The notes: a model not told the origin generated them from the letters alone. A stretch of 64,000 bases of DNA from Novosphingobium sp. MW5 (GCA_025938935.1 JAPCWB010000001.1:1426001-1490000), one strand, 5' to 3'; positions 28,670 to 39,780 are shown, counted from the first letter of the stretch. A program made the numbers and translations.

Positions 28670-29067
28670 ACCGGAAAGCTCCGGTTCGGGCATCCCGGAC
28701 CAAGATCTATTTTGACGGCGGTTGTCGGCCCAATCCGGGTCCGATCGAGGCGGCTGTCGTTCTGCGCGGGGTTGCCCACGTTCACGATGATCTTGGCGAG
28801 GGCAGCAACAGCGACGCCGAATGGCTGGCGCTGATCTGCGCGGTGAAGCTGGTGCGGTCACTTGGCCTTGGCGAGGTAACCCTGCTCGGCGATGCGGCGG
28901 AGATTGTTCGCGCCGCCAATGAAGCCTTGCGGACCGGGCAGGCCCGCCCCGGTCATGCCGCCACGTTCCTGGAACTCGCCATCGAGGTGCCCGGTTTGCG
29001 GGTGCGCTGGATCAGGCGGGCGCAAAACCTTGCCGGCATCGCGCTCGCTGCGCGCCATCCCCGTTAG
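28666..29067 (+). CDS. RNase H-like domain protein
   Basis: A 133-residue protein with the RNase HI-like fold often annotated as reverse-transcriptase-like. IYFDGGCRPNPGP holds the first catalytic Asp (about residue 17), SNSDAEWLALICAV the Glu, and LLGDAAEIV the second Asp. The final catalytic Asp of the usual NxxAD motif is not evident: the tail reads QNLAGIALAARH. It starts with GTG overlapping the ggt stop by 4 bp, with a basic leader. Activity is therefore doubtful; a nucleic-acid-binding or residual nuclease role is possible. Confidence 0.75.
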   Translation: MNRKAPVRASRTKIYFDGGCRPNPGPIEAAVVLRGVAHVHDDLGEGSNSDAEWLALICAVKLVRSLGLGEVTLLGDAAEIVRAANEALRTGQARPGHAATFLELAIEVPGLRVRWIRRAQNLAGIALAARHPR

Positions 29068-29073
29068 GGGCGG

Positions 29074-30729
<1,656 letters not shown>

Positions 30730-30787
30730 GGCCCCAGTCTAGACCACTGCCCGCGCCAATACATCCCTTTCCGGCGGTGCGAGAGGA

Positions 30788-32256
30788 TTATGCCTCGAGC
30801 GGCTCCGTGGCATAGCCGAGTTCAGGGATCGAAACCGAGCGGCGCCCGCTGAAATCCGTGCGCACGACGATCAGGCCGCACTTCTCGTAATGGTCGAGCA
30901 GGCGGCGGATGCGGCCTTGCGAATTGGTGCCATAGATGCGCGCCAGTTCCTCATCCGGAGGGCAGGGCAGGCCATCGCGGGCGGCTCCGGCAATGGCGAG
31001 GAAGGGGGCGAGCAGGTCATCGGCCAGCACTGAGCCCGCGCGCAGGATGTCGCGCCATCCATCGCTTGCTGGATCGTCCACCCCGGCCACGGCCATGGCG
31101 AAGCGGCGGCGGAACTGGTTCATGTCGACATGGCCGGAAGTCAGCCGCTGCATCCGGCAACGCACGGTGAAATCCTGGAACAGCTTGGACTGCGGCTGGA
31201 AGGTTACCCCGTCCTCGGCCGCCATGGCGAAGAGGATTTTCGATACCGCCTGATCGACTTCGCTGGCGGACAGCGAGGGGCTTCTGCGCGAGGGACAAGC
31301 TCCTCTGCCTCGACATCATGGCCGGCGATCTGCTCGATCAGGTCATCGGCGGCGGGCTGGCGCGGCGGCGGAGCGGGCTCGAAGGGCATCGCGGCTTCAA
31401 GGTGCAGGTCTTCATGCAGCAAGGCGTGAAGATCGTCGGGCGTGGCATTGGGCGGCGGCACCATCTTCTGCATGACGACCTTGGCCCCGGTGCGCACCGA
31501 TCCAATGCGAACGGCGATCGGCCTGCGGCTGATCGCCGGACCAAGGCCGAGGAACTGCCCGCGCGCGAGATCGCGAATCTGTTCGGCCTGCCGCCGCTCC
31601 ATGCCGAGCAGGTCCGCCGCGCGGGCCATGTCGATATCGAGGAAGGTGCGGCCCATCAGGAAATTGGACGCTTCTGCCGCGACGTTTTTGGCCAGCTTGG
31701 CCAGGCGCTGGGTGGCGACGATCCCGGCCAGCCCGCGCTTGCGGCCGCGGCACATCAGGTTGGTCATGGCGGCAAGGCTGACGCGGCGGGCATCATCGCT
31801 GACCTCGCCAGCTGCCGCGGGGGCGAAAAGCTGGGCCTCGTCCACCACGACCAGCGCCGGGAACCACTGTTCGTGCGGCGCATCGAACAAGGCGGAGAGG
31901 AACAGCGCGGCGCTGCGCATCTGCGCCTCGACCTCAAGCCCGTCGAGCGCGAGCACGACCGAGGCGCGGTGCTTGCGGATGCGCGCTGCCAGCCGGGACA
32001 GCTCGGGCGGCGAATAGGCGGCGGCATCGATGACGATATGGCCGAAGACCTCGGCCAGGGTGACGAAGTCGCCCTCCGGATCGATCACGATCTGCTGGAT
32101 GATTGAGGCGCTTTCCTCAAGCAGGCGCCGCAGCAGGTGGGATTTGCCCGAGCCGCTGTTGCCCTGCACCAGCAGGCGGGTGGCAAGGAGTTCCTCAACG
32201 TCTATGGTGATCGGGCCGCCGCTGGGGTCGGTGCCGATTTGGATGGGTGCGCTCAC
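30788..32256 (-). pseudogene. HerA/FtsK-like ATP-binding protein with C-terminal winged helix, frameshifted
   Basis: Two overlapping frames encode one ATPase of about 489 residues. The first has Walker A GNSGSGKSHLLRRLL at about 33-47, Walker B ALVVVDEAQLF and a sensor-like GIVATQRLAKLAK, the DUF87/HerA arrangement. The frame then derails; adding one G to the GGGG run at 31277..31280 yields RAEAPSLSASEVDQAVSKIL and continues into the second frame, which carries a C-terminal winged-helix-like segment (YGTNSQGRIRRLLDHYEKCG). The second frame's own ATG (31225) has no ribosome site, supporting one broken gene rather than two. Role unknown; HerA relatives translocate DNA. GTG start at 32256. Confidence 0.8.
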
Positions 32257-32329
32257 GCCGCGGGCCTAGAGGCTGCCGCAGATTCGCGCCAATCGTCCCG
32301 CCCACTTTTTCCAGAGCTTTGCGCCAGGA

Positions 32330-33622
32330 TCAGACAGAGAAGCCCTCCGCCGGGGAGAACTTGACGCGTAGTTCGGACAGGCCGCGAATAATGAAGCTCG
32401 GCTCGAAATCGAAATCGCGGTTGCCGGCCGGGCCGTGGACGCCTTCATCGAGGTCGATCTTCGCCGTCATGGCGAGGAACTTTTCTAGGATAATCCGCAC
32501 CTCGGCCCGGGCGAGCGGTGCACCGGCGCAGACGTGCTTGCCGCGCCCGAAAGCAAGGTGTTCCTTGATCTTCGGACGGTTCAACCGGAATTCCTGCGGG
32601 TTTTCCCAGCGGCGCGGATCGCGGTTGCCGCCCGGCAGGCCCATCAGGACCTTGGTTCCGGCCTTCACCGGCAGGTCGCCGATCATGGTATCGCGGCGGG
32701 CAAGGCGGGAGAGCTGCTTGGTCGAGCCTTCAAGGCGCAGCACTTCTTCCAGCATAGCCGGGATCAGCGAGGGATCGGTGCGCAGTTGGTCCTGCAGGCC
32801 GGGCACATCGATGATGTAGCGCATCGAATTGCCCAGCAGCTTGGCGCTGGTGTCCTGACCTGCGCCGTACATGAAGACGCCCAGCGTCATCAGGTCCATC
32901 ATCGATGGGCGTGTGCCGTCCGAATATTCGGCCTGGGCCAGTTCGGTCAGGATGTCATCGCGAGGGGCCGCCTGCCGTTCGCTGATGTAGCGATAGAAAT
33001 AGCCGGTCATCGCCACCATCGGGTGGGTATCGCCTTCATGCGTGTTGAGGCTCGAATCGAGATTGCCCGGCGCGGGGGAGGCATCGATCAGGTCCATGAA
33101 GGTCTGGCGGTCTTCTTCCGGAACGCCCAGCAGGTCGGCGATCACCATGGTGACAAAAGGCGTGGCCACCTCGCTGATCAGGTCGCATTCGCCCTTCGCG
33201 ACCATCGTGCGCACCATGTCATCGGCGTAGGCGGTCATGAACTCCTCGTTCGCCTTCAGGCGCGAGGGGGTGAACAGGCGGTTCATCAGCGAGCGCAGCT
33301 TGGTATGCGGTTCATCGTCGAGCATGACGACCTGATCGCCGCCGAGGAATTTGGAGCGGTTCTCCTCGACCTGCTCGGTGATGTCTGGCCCGCCGTGCGG
33401 CTCAAACGGCAGGGGCGCGGCGGCCCCGGCGAGGCCGATGATCGCGGAGAAATCGCGGTGGTTGTTTAGCACTTCGACCGTCTCGTCATAGCCGGTGACT
33501 ATCAGGTAATCGCGGCCTTCGGGCTGCCAGACAGGGCCGTGCGCCCGAACCGCTTCGAAGAAGGGGTAAGGGTTCTTCGCGATCTGGTAATCGGTGAAGT
33601 AGTCACGATTTTCGAGTTCCAC
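32330..33622 (-). CDS. Cytochrome P450
   Basis: A soluble bacterial P450 of about 430 residues that inserts oxygen into a hydrophobic substrate using an external ferredoxin. The I-helix reads YGAGQDTSAKLL (acid Asp before Thr), the K-helix EEVLRL contains ExxR, and the haem loop is FGRGKHVCAGAPLAR with thiolate Cys365. A GTG start at 33622 is chosen because GGAGAG is six nt upstream; an ATG nine codons earlier (33649) is less well placed. No ferredoxin or reductase gene is nearby. Divergent from manD across 186 nt that include an operator-like inverted repeat. Confidence 0.9.
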   Translation of the reverse strand: MELENRDYFTDYQIAKNPYPFFEAVRAHGPVWQPEGRDYLIVTGYDETVEVLNNHRDFSAIIGLAGAAAPLPFEPHGGPDITEQVEENRSKFLGGDQVVMLDDEPHTKLRSLMNRLFTPSRLKANEEFMTAYADDMVRTMVAKGECDLISEVATPFVTMVIADLLGVPEEDRQTFMDLIDASPAPGNLDSSLNTHEGDTHPMVAMTGYFYRYISERQAAPRDDILTELAQAEYSDGTRPSMMDLMTLGVFMYGAGQDTSAKLLGNSMRYIIDVPGLQDQLRTDPSLIPAMLEEVLRLEGSTKQLSRLARRDTMIGDLPVKAGTKVLMGLPGGNRDPRRWENPQEFRLNRPKIKEHLAFGRGKHVCAGAPLARAEVRIILEKFLAMTAKIDLDEGVHGPAGNRDFDFEPSFIIRGLSELRVKFSPAEGFSV

Positions 33623-33650
33623 GCGCGTCTCTCCAAGGCAGCTTTGCATT

Positions 33651-33673
33651 TTATGATATATATTGGATCATAA
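33651..33673. promoter_or_regulatory. Inverted repeat upstream of the P450 gene
   Basis: Perfect 7-bp arms TTATGAT and ATCATAA separated by 9 AT-rich bases, 29 nt before the P450 GTG start and within the promoter zone. It looks like a dimeric repressor site; the regulator is not identifiable here. Confidence 0.6.
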
Positions 33674-33748
33674 TGTGTAGCGATCGCTCGCGTCAACCTC
33701 CGCTCGGCAAAATCGGACCGCCTCAGCGATTGAAATGTGCACCATTGC

Positions 33749-33788
33749 TTGACAGTTCGCTTTGGTCAGGCCAATTGGCCTTACCAAA
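33749..33788 (+). promoter_or_regulatory. manD promoter with 28-bp palindromic operator
   Basis: TTGACA at 33749..33754 is a good -35 box; a weak CAATTG 17 nt on would serve as -10. Overlapping it is a 28-bp inverted repeat at 33761..33788 with outer arms TTTGGT/ACCAAA, inner GGCCAATTGGCC, and one mismatched pair. Its TTGGT...ACCAA ends resemble sites of GntR-family UxuR/ExuR-type regulators, which control hexuronate genes in other bacteria. Confidence 0.75.
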
Positions 33789-33808
33789 TTTTGGGGTTGG
33801 GAACTGCC

Positions 33809-35017
33809 ATGAAGATTACCGCCGCTCGCGTCATCGTCACTTGTCCGGGGCGCAATTTCGTGACGCTCAAGATCGAGACAGACCAAGGCGTTTACGGTAT
33901 CGGCGATGGCACGCTGAACGGGCGCGAGCTTTCGGTCGTCGCCTACCTTGAGGAGCATGTGATTCCCTGCCTGATCGGCATGGACCCGCGCCAGATCGAG
34001 GATATCTGGCAGTATCTTTACAAGGGCGCCTACTGGCGGCGCGGGCCAGTCACCATGCGCGCGATCGCCGCGGTCGACATGGCTCTGTGGGACATCAAGG
34101 CCAAGATGGCGGGGATGCCGCTGTACCAGTTGCTGGGTGGGCGCAGCCGCGACGGGGTGATGGTCTATGGCCATGCCAACGGCAGCGACATTGCCGAAAC
34201 GGTGGATGCGGTCGGCCAGTATATCGACATGGGCTACAAGGCGATCCGCGCGCAGACCGGCGTGCCCGGGATCAAGGACGCTTACGGGGTGGGCCGCGGC
34301 AAGCTGTACTACGAACCAGCTGACGCCTCGCTCCCCTCGGTCACCGGCTGGGACACGCGCAAGGCGCTCAACTATGTGCCCAAGCTGTTCGAAAAGCTGC
34401 GTGAGACTTACGGCTTCGATCACCACCTGCTGCACGACGGCCACCACCGCTACACCCCGCAGGAAGCGGCGAACCTCGGCAAGATGCTCGAGCCCTACCA
34501 GCTGTTCTGGCTGGAGGATTGCACCCCGGCGGAAAACCAGGAAGCGTTCAAGCTGGTCCGCCAGCACACAGTCACGCCGCTTGCGGTGGGCGAGATCTTC
34601 AACACGATCTGGGACGCCAAGGACCTGATCCAGAACCAGCTGATCGACTATATCCGCTGCACGGTCGTCGGCGCGGGCGGGATCACGCACCTGCGGCGCA
34701 TTGCCGATCTGGCAGCCATGTACCAGATCCGCACCGGCTGCCACGGCGCGACCGACCTCTCGCCCGTCACCATGGGCTGCGCGCTGCACTTCGATACCTG
34801 GGTGCCCAATTTCGGCATTCAGGAATACATGCGCCACTCAGAGGAAACCGACGCGGTCTTCCCGCACGATTACCACTTCGAGGCGGGCGAGCTGTTCTGC
34901 GGCGAGAACCCCGGCCACGGCGTCGACATCGACGAGAAGCTAGCGGCGAAATATCCCTACAAGCCTGCTTACCTGCCGGTCGCGCGGCTTGAAGACGGGA
35001 CGATGTGGAGCTGGTAA
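33809..35017 (+). CDS. manD: D-mannonate dehydratase (enolase superfamily)
   Basis: A 402-residue enzyme that dehydrates D-mannonate to 2-keto-3-deoxy-D-gluconate in the glucuronate pathway. Length and sequence closely follow the structurally characterised Novosphingobium aromaticivorans ManD. Metal ligands Asp210, Glu236 and Glu262 and catalytic Arg147, Tyr159 and His212 are all at the expected positions. The start MKITAARV at 33809 gives exactly the known length; an in-frame ATG 24 codons earlier lies inside the operator. Controlled by a palindrome-bearing promoter. One base separates its stop from the convergent acyl-CoA ligase. Confidence 0.96.
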   Translation: MKITAARVIVTCPGRNFVTLKIETDQGVYGIGDGTLNGRELSVVAYLEEHVIPCLIGMDPRQIEDIWQYLYKGAYWRRGPVTMRAIAAVDMALWDIKAKMAGMPLYQLLGGRSRDGVMVYGHANGSDIAETVDAVGQYIDMGYKAIRAQTGVPGIKDAYGVGRGKLYYEPADASLPSVTGWDTRKALNYVPKLFEKLRETYGFDHHLLHDGHHRYTPQEAANLGKMLEPYQLFWLEDCTPAENQEAFKLVRQHTVTPLAVGEIFNTIWDAKDLIQNQLIDYIRCTVVGAGGITHLRRIADLAAMYQIRTGCHGATDLSPVTMGCALHFDTWVPNFGIQEYMRHSEETDAVFPHDYHFEAGELFCGENPGHGVDIDEKLAAKYPYKPAYLPVARLEDGTMWSW

Positions 35018-35018
35018 T

Positions 35019-36545
35019 CTAGGCCGCGCCCAGCCTTGCCTTGACCAGCTCAGCCAGCTCGCGCCGGGCGACCTTGTTCGAATGGAGCAACGGCACTTCG
35101 GCGCGGGTGATCGGCACCCAGCGGCGCGGCACCTTATAGCTGGACAGCTTGCGCCGCATTTCCGCCTCTACCTCGGCGAAGTCGAGCGATTGCCCTTCCG
35201 CGGCGATCACCGCAGCGACGACTATCTGCCCTCGCTCCTTGTCCGGCACGCCGAACACATAGGCCGCCTCGATACCGTCCAGTGCCATCAGTTCCATCTC
35301 GACCTCCGCAGGTGAGACATTGGAACCGGCAGTCTTGATCATGTCCCCATCGCGCCCGACGAAATGGATGCGCGCGCCATCCACCTCGCACATGTCGCCG
35401 GTGCGGTAATAGCCGTCGGGGGTGAAGTACTCAGCGCGCTCGATCTTGTGCAGCCCCGGCGTCACCGGATAGCCGCGCACCTGCATTTCGCCGATGCCGC
35501 CGTCTGGCACCGGCTGGCCCGCCTCGTCCGCAATGCGAATGTCGTAACCGGGCGCGAAGTGATCAAGCGGCGCGCAGAGCGGGCGTCCAGGCGCGCGGAA
35601 TTCGTCGCCGGCATAGGAATAGGGGCCGAGCGTCTCGCTCATGCCAAGACCCCACCACGGCTTCGGCTGCTTTGACAGCATGGCGAGATCGGCCTCGGTC
35701 AGCACCGATCCCATCGCCACACGGCTGTTGTTCAGCGTCTTGCCGGGACAGACGCAGGTCGCCCCGGCCTGCAGCGCGGGCATCAGGTACATCATCAGCC
35801 CGCCGATCCAGAACATCGGTAGCTGCGCGGTCACATCCTTGCCGCGCTCGATTCCGAGCATGCCGCGCAGATAGGCGGTGCGGAACAGCACCGGGCCGTG
35901 GTTGTGCCGCACGCCCTTTGGCAGGGCCATCGAGCCCGAGGTGTAGATCTCCACCAGCTGGTCGGCAGGGTGAACTTCGGATTCGACCGAGAGGAGTACG
36001 TCCTCATTCACCGCCGCCGCATCGCCAGTGATCGCGGCAAGGTCGATCGTGCGCGCGGGCAGACCTTCGCCGGTTGATGCGACCCAGCGCAGGTACGGAA
36101 CCTCTGGCAAGGCTAGCGGCCCGCTGCCCGGATCGCCCAGCGCAGGCAGCGCCTCTGTCAGTCGATCGGCATAGTCATATCCCATGAAACGGCGCTGCAC
36201 GATCAGTCCGCCCACATCCGACTGGCGCAGAACGCGCACCAGTTCGCCGGCGCGGATCATCGTCGAGATTGGCACGGCAATCGCGCCGATGCGCGCCGTG
36301 GCCGCCAGCATCAGCGCAAAGCCGGGTCCGTTACCGTAAATGAAGCCAACCCGCGATCCCTTGCCCACGCCGCGCGCCAGTAGTCCCCGCGCGAGGTCAG
36401 CGGATTGGCGTTCAAGCGCGGCGAAAGTAATTTCCTCTGGCTGCCCGTCTTCGCCCTCGGTCCGCACCGCCACGGCATCGCCGTATGCAGCCGCCGCTGC
36501 GCGGATCAGCTGCGGAAAGGTGCGCGCGTCTTCGGGCTTGGCCAA
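35019..36545 (-). CDS. AMP-dependent acyl-CoA synthetase/ligase
   Basis: An ANL-superfamily ligase of about 508 residues that activates a carboxylic acid with ATP and CoA. The P-loop reads YTSGSMALPKG (the common Thr-Gly is Met-Ala), followed by WGLGMSETLG (A5), YYRTGDM (A7), GRDGDMIKTAGSNVSP (A8) and the C-terminal LHSNKVARREL with the catalytic Lys. The stretch between CPGKTL and GMSET is about 40 residues, shorter than usual, hinting at a core deletion. No ATG fits; a TTG at 36545 has GGGAG seven nt upstream. Divergent from the PQQ dehydrogenase gene. Confidence 0.85.
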   Translation of the reverse strand: MAKPEDARTFPQLIRAAAAAYGDAVAVRTEGEDGQPEEITFAALERQSADLARGLLARGVGKGSRVGFIYGNGPGFALMLAATARIGAIAVPISTMIRAGELVRVLRQSDVGGLIVQRRFMGYDYADRLTEALPALGDPGSGPLALPEVPYLRWVASTGEGLPARTIDLAAITGDAAAVNEDVLLSVESEVHPADQLVEIYTSGSMALPKGVRHNHGPVLFRTAYLRGMLGIERGKDVTAQLPMFWIGGLMMYLMPALQAGATCVCPGKTLNNSRVAMGSVLTEADLAMLSKQPKPWWGLGMSETLGPYSYAGDEFRAPGRPLCAPLDHFAPGYDIRIADEAGQPVPDGGIGEMQVRGYPVTPGLHKIERAEYFTPDGYYRTGDMCEVDGARIHFVGRDGDMIKTAGSNVSPAEVEMELMALDGIEAAYVFGVPDKERGQIVVAAVIAAEGQSLDFAEVEAEMRRKLSSYKVPRRWVPITRAEVPLLHSNKVARRELAELVKARLGAA

Positions 36546-36759
36546 TGGTATTCTCCCGCCGGCATCGCTGTGCAGGCGGCGCAGACTTCGCGCGGCGCAG
36601 GGCGGCTGGCAAGTGCTGGCCGACAAATTCGCCTCTGCGGTGCGCGGCGGGAAGGTCAGGTTTGCCGGTGTGGGAAAATGTGCGGCGCTTCGTGGAAGTC
36701 ATCGCCGCAGAGCACCGTTCCTGCTATCAATGCGCCTGTCAGGGAGGGAGATTGTCAGC

Positions 36760-38877
36760 ATGAAGCGATTGATCGTCCGGTGTGCGGTATTGCTCGGCGC
36801 GGCCTTGCTCTCTTCCTGCACTCCGCGTGCCAGCGGCCCGGCTACTGAGGGCGTAACCGATGCGATGCTTGCCAATTCGCCCGAAGGCGAATGGTTGAGC
36901 TATGGCCGCGATCCGTCCGAGCAGCGCTTTTCGCCGCTGACCGCGATCAGCGATACCAATGTCGACCAGCTCGGCCTTGCCTGGGCGGCGGACATGGAAA
37001 CCGCGCGCGGGCAGGAAGCGACGCCGCTGATGCATGACGGCACGCTTTACGTCACCACCGCATGGTCGATCCTCAAAGCTTATGATGCGAAGACCGGGCG
37101 GCTAAAGTGGAGCTACGATCCCAAAGTGCCGCGCGATACGCTGGTGCGCGCCTGCTGCGATGCGGTGAACCGGGGTGTCGCGCTCTATGGCACCTCGGTC
37201 TATCTCGCCACGCTTGACGGGCGGCTGATCTCGCTCAAGCAGAAGGACGGCGCGCTGATGTGGTCGGCGCTCGTCGTGCCGAACCAGCAGGATTACACGG
37301 TCACCGGCGCGCCGCGCATCGCCAACGGGCTGGTGCTGATCGGCAGCGGCGGCGCGGAATACAAGGCGCGCGGGTTCCTTGCTGCCTATGACCATCGTAC
37401 GGGCCAGCAGATCTGGCGCTTCCATACCGTGCCGGGCAACCCCGCCGATGGACAGGAAAGCGCTGCGCTGAAGAGCGCGGAAAAGACCTGGGCTGGCGAG
37501 TGGTGGAAGCTCGGCGGCGGCGGCACGGTGTGGGATTCGATCACTTACGATGCCAAGACCGGCCTGGTCCTGTTCGGCACCGGCAATGCCGAGCCGTGGA
37601 ACCCGGCCGCGGCAGGTCGGCAGGGGGATTCGCTCTACACCTCCTCCTTGGTCGCGGTGCGCGCGGATACCGGGGAATACGTCTGGCACTTCCAGGAGAC
37701 TCCGGAAGACCGCTGGGACTATGACAGCAATGCCCAGATTACGCTGGCGGACATCGAGATTGGCGGAAAGCCGCGTCACGTAGCGCTCCACGCGCCGAAG
37801 AACGGTTATTTCTATGTGCTCGATGCGGCAACGGGCGAGTTCCTCTCCGCCGGCGCCTTCTCGCCGCAGAACTGGACGACCGGGATCGATGCCAAGACCG
37901 GACGTCCGGCGATCAATCCCGAGGCGCGCTATGAGAAGACCGGCAAGCCTTTCGTCGGCATGCCGGGCGTGGCCGGGGCCCATTCGTGGCAGCCGATGAG
38001 CTTCAGTCCGCAGACAGGCCTCGTCTACCTGCCGGCTAACATTTCCGGCTTCCCCTATCTCGCGGCGAAAGACTGGAAGCCCAGCGCCATCGGCGTCCAG
38101 GTGGGGTTGGAAAGCGGCGCGGTCGCCATGCCGGCCGATCCCGCGTTTCGCGCCGGGGCCAAGGCGATGACCACTGGCGCGCTGATCGCGTGGAATCCCC
38201 TGACGCAGAAACCAGCCTGGACCGTGCCGCATGTCGGGCCATGGAATGGCGGCACGCTGGCGACGGCAGGGAACCTTGTGTTTCAGGGGACGGCTGCGGG
38301 CAGCATCGATGCCTATTCGGCGGACAAGGGCAGGAAGTTGTGGTCCTTCCCGGTCCAGACCGGGGCGATGGCCGCGCCGATGACCTATGCAATCGATGGT
38401 GAGCAATATGTCGCCATCCTCGTCGGCTGGGGCGGCCTGTGGGACCAGGCCTATGGCCTTCTCGCGCACAAGAGCGGGGCGACGCGCAACATCAGCCGGC
38501 TGCTGGTGTTCAAGCTGGGCGCGAAGGGTGCATTGCCTGCGCCCAAGTCGCTCGCTGCCCTGCCGCTCGATCCGCCGGCCTTCACCGGCACGAAGGAACA
38601 GGCCATGCTCGGGGCCAGCCTCTACGGCCGCTATTGCATGGCCTGCCACGGCGATGCGGCGGTGGCGGGCGGGCTCAACCCCGACCTGCGCCGCTCGGCC
38701 GTGCTGGGTAATCCGGCGACCATGCAGGCGATTGTTCATGACGGCGCCCTCTCGCCAAAGGGCGGCGGCAACGGCATGGTCTCGTTCAAATCGGCGCTGA
38801 AGCCGGAGCATGTCGAGGCGATCCGCCAGTACCTGATTCTGCGCGCCAATGAAGACAAGGCGCTCGGCGAGCGCTAG
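36760..38877 (+). CDS. PQQ-dependent dehydrogenase with C-terminal cytochrome c (quinohaemoprotein)
   Basis: A 705-residue type II quinohaemoprotein alcohol dehydrogenase. Family marks are the eight-bladed propeller repeats, vicinal Cys in VRACCDAVNRG that contact PQQ, WHFQETPEDRWDYDSNAQ, and a C-terminal cytochrome c with CMACH near residue 627. The N terminus LLGAALLSSC is a lipobox, so the enzyme is likely membrane-anchored on the periplasmic side. AGGGAGGGAG precedes the ATG at 36760. Electrons would pass from alcohol via PQQ and haem c to the respiratory chain. Codirectional with an amidohydrolase and an esterase-like gene. Confidence 0.92.
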   Translation: MKRLIVRCAVLLGAALLSSCTPRASGPATEGVTDAMLANSPEGEWLSYGRDPSEQRFSPLTAISDTNVDQLGLAWAADMETARGQEATPLMHDGTLYVTTAWSILKAYDAKTGRLKWSYDPKVPRDTLVRACCDAVNRGVALYGTSVYLATLDGRLISLKQKDGALMWSALVVPNQQDYTVTGAPRIANGLVLIGSGGAEYKARGFLAAYDHRTGQQIWRFHTVPGNPADGQESAALKSAEKTWAGEWWKLGGGGTVWDSITYDAKTGLVLFGTGNAEPWNPAAAGRQGDSLYTSSLVAVRADTGEYVWHFQETPEDRWDYDSNAQITLADIEIGGKPRHVALHAPKNGYFYVLDAATGEFLSAGAFSPQNWTTGIDAKTGRPAINPEARYEKTGKPFVGMPGVAGAHSWQPMSFSPQTGLVYLPANISGFPYLAAKDWKPSAIGVQVGLESGAVAMPADPAFRAGAKAMTTGALIAWNPLTQKPAWTVPHVGPWNGGTLATAGNLVFQGTAAGSIDAYSADKGRKLWSFPVQTGAMAAPMTYAIDGEQYVAILVGWGGLWDQAYGLLAHKSGATRNISRLLVFKLGAKGALPAPKSLAALPLDPPAFTGTKEQAMLGASLYGRYCMACHGDAAVAGGLNPDLRRSAVLGNPATMQAIVHDGALSPKGGGNGMVSFKSALKPEHVEAIRQYLILRANEDKALGER

Positions 38878-38907
38878 GGGGTTTGCTATGTCAAAGAGGA
38901 ATCCCGC

Positions 38908-39780
38908 GTGACCATCGACCTGTCCAAGATCCGCGCCATCGATATGCACGTTCATGCCGAGGTTTCGTGCCACAATCCCGAAGACCCGGTGATGGGCAAG
39001 TTCTTCGACGCCGCCAGCGCCTATTTCAAGGCACCGCGCGAACGGCCCAAGATGCCCGAGATCGCGCAGCTGTACCGCGAACAGCAGATCGCCTTCTGCA
39101 TGTTCACCGTCGATTGCGAAAGCGGTATCGGCGCCAAGCGCGTCTCGAACTACGAGATCGCGGAATTCGCTGCACAGAACGCCGACATCTGCATTCCCTT
39201 CGCCTCGATCGACCCGCGCAAGGGCAAGCTGGGTGCCCGCGAGGCGCGCGACCTGATCGAGAATTACGGCGTGCAGGGCTTCAAGTTCCACCACATCATG
39301 CAGGACTGCGATCCGGCGGACCGCGTCGGTTATCCGATCTACGAGGTCATCGCAGAGCACAAGCTGCCCGCCATCTTCCACACCGGCCATTCGGGCATGG
39401 GCACGGGCATGCGCGGCGGCGGCGGGGTGCGGCTGAAGTGGGGCCAGCCGATGCTGGTCGATGATGTCGCGGTCGATTTTCCCGACATGAAGATCGTGCT
39501 CGCCCACCCGTCATGGCCGTGGGTCGATGAAAGCCTGTCGATGGCTCTGCACAAGGACAACGTGTTCATTGACCTGTCGGGCTGGTCGCCGAAATACTTC
39601 CAGCCGCAGATCATCCAGTACGCCAACACGCAGCTGAAAAAGAAGATGCTGTTCGGCAGTGACTTTCCGCTGATCCATCCCGACAAGTGGATCGAAGCGG
39701 CCAAGACCGTGGGTTTCAAGGACGAGGTTATGCCGGGTATCATGAAGGACAATGCTGCAAAACTGCTGGGGCTTTCCTGA
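38908..39780 (+). CDS. Amidohydrolase-2 family protein
   Basis: A 290-residue TIM-barrel amidohydrolase of the family that includes ACMSD, gamma-resorcylate decarboxylase and 2-pyrone-4,6-dicarboxylate hydrolase. IDMHVHAE near residue 13 supplies two metal His; further positions are FKFHHIM, FHTGHSGMG, VLAHPSWPW and the catalytic Asp in FGSDFPLIHP. GTG 38908 has AGAGGA seven nt upstream. It lies 30 nt after the PQQ dehydrogenase and its stop overlaps the next ATG (TGATG), so these three form an operon, probably for one aromatic or carboxylated substrate. Confidence 0.88.
   Translation: MTIDLSKIRAIDMHVHAEVSCHNPEDPVMGKFFDAASAYFKAPRERPKMPEIAQLYREQQIAFCMFTVDCESGIGAKRVSNYEIAEFAAQNADICIPFASIDPRKGKLGAREARDLIENYGVQGFKFHHIMQDCDPADRVGYPIYEVIAEHKLPAIFHTGHSGMGTGMRGGGGVRLKWGQPMLVDDVAVDFPDMKIVLAHPSWPWVDESLSMALHKDNVFIDLSGWSPKYFQPQIIQYANTQLKKKMLFGSDFPLIHPDKWIEAAKTVGFKDEVMPGIMKDNAAKLLGLS

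Noticed and set aside
31204..31225. The 22-nt overlap of the ATPase frames as a translationally coupled gene pair
   Set aside because: No ribosome site before the second ATG, and homology continues smoothly once a single base is added.
37102..39507. An 801-codon open frame antisense to the PQQ dehydrogenase and amidohydrolase
   Set aside because: Spans two well-supported genes and an intergenic gap on the other strand; sequence is compositionally biased with no motifs.
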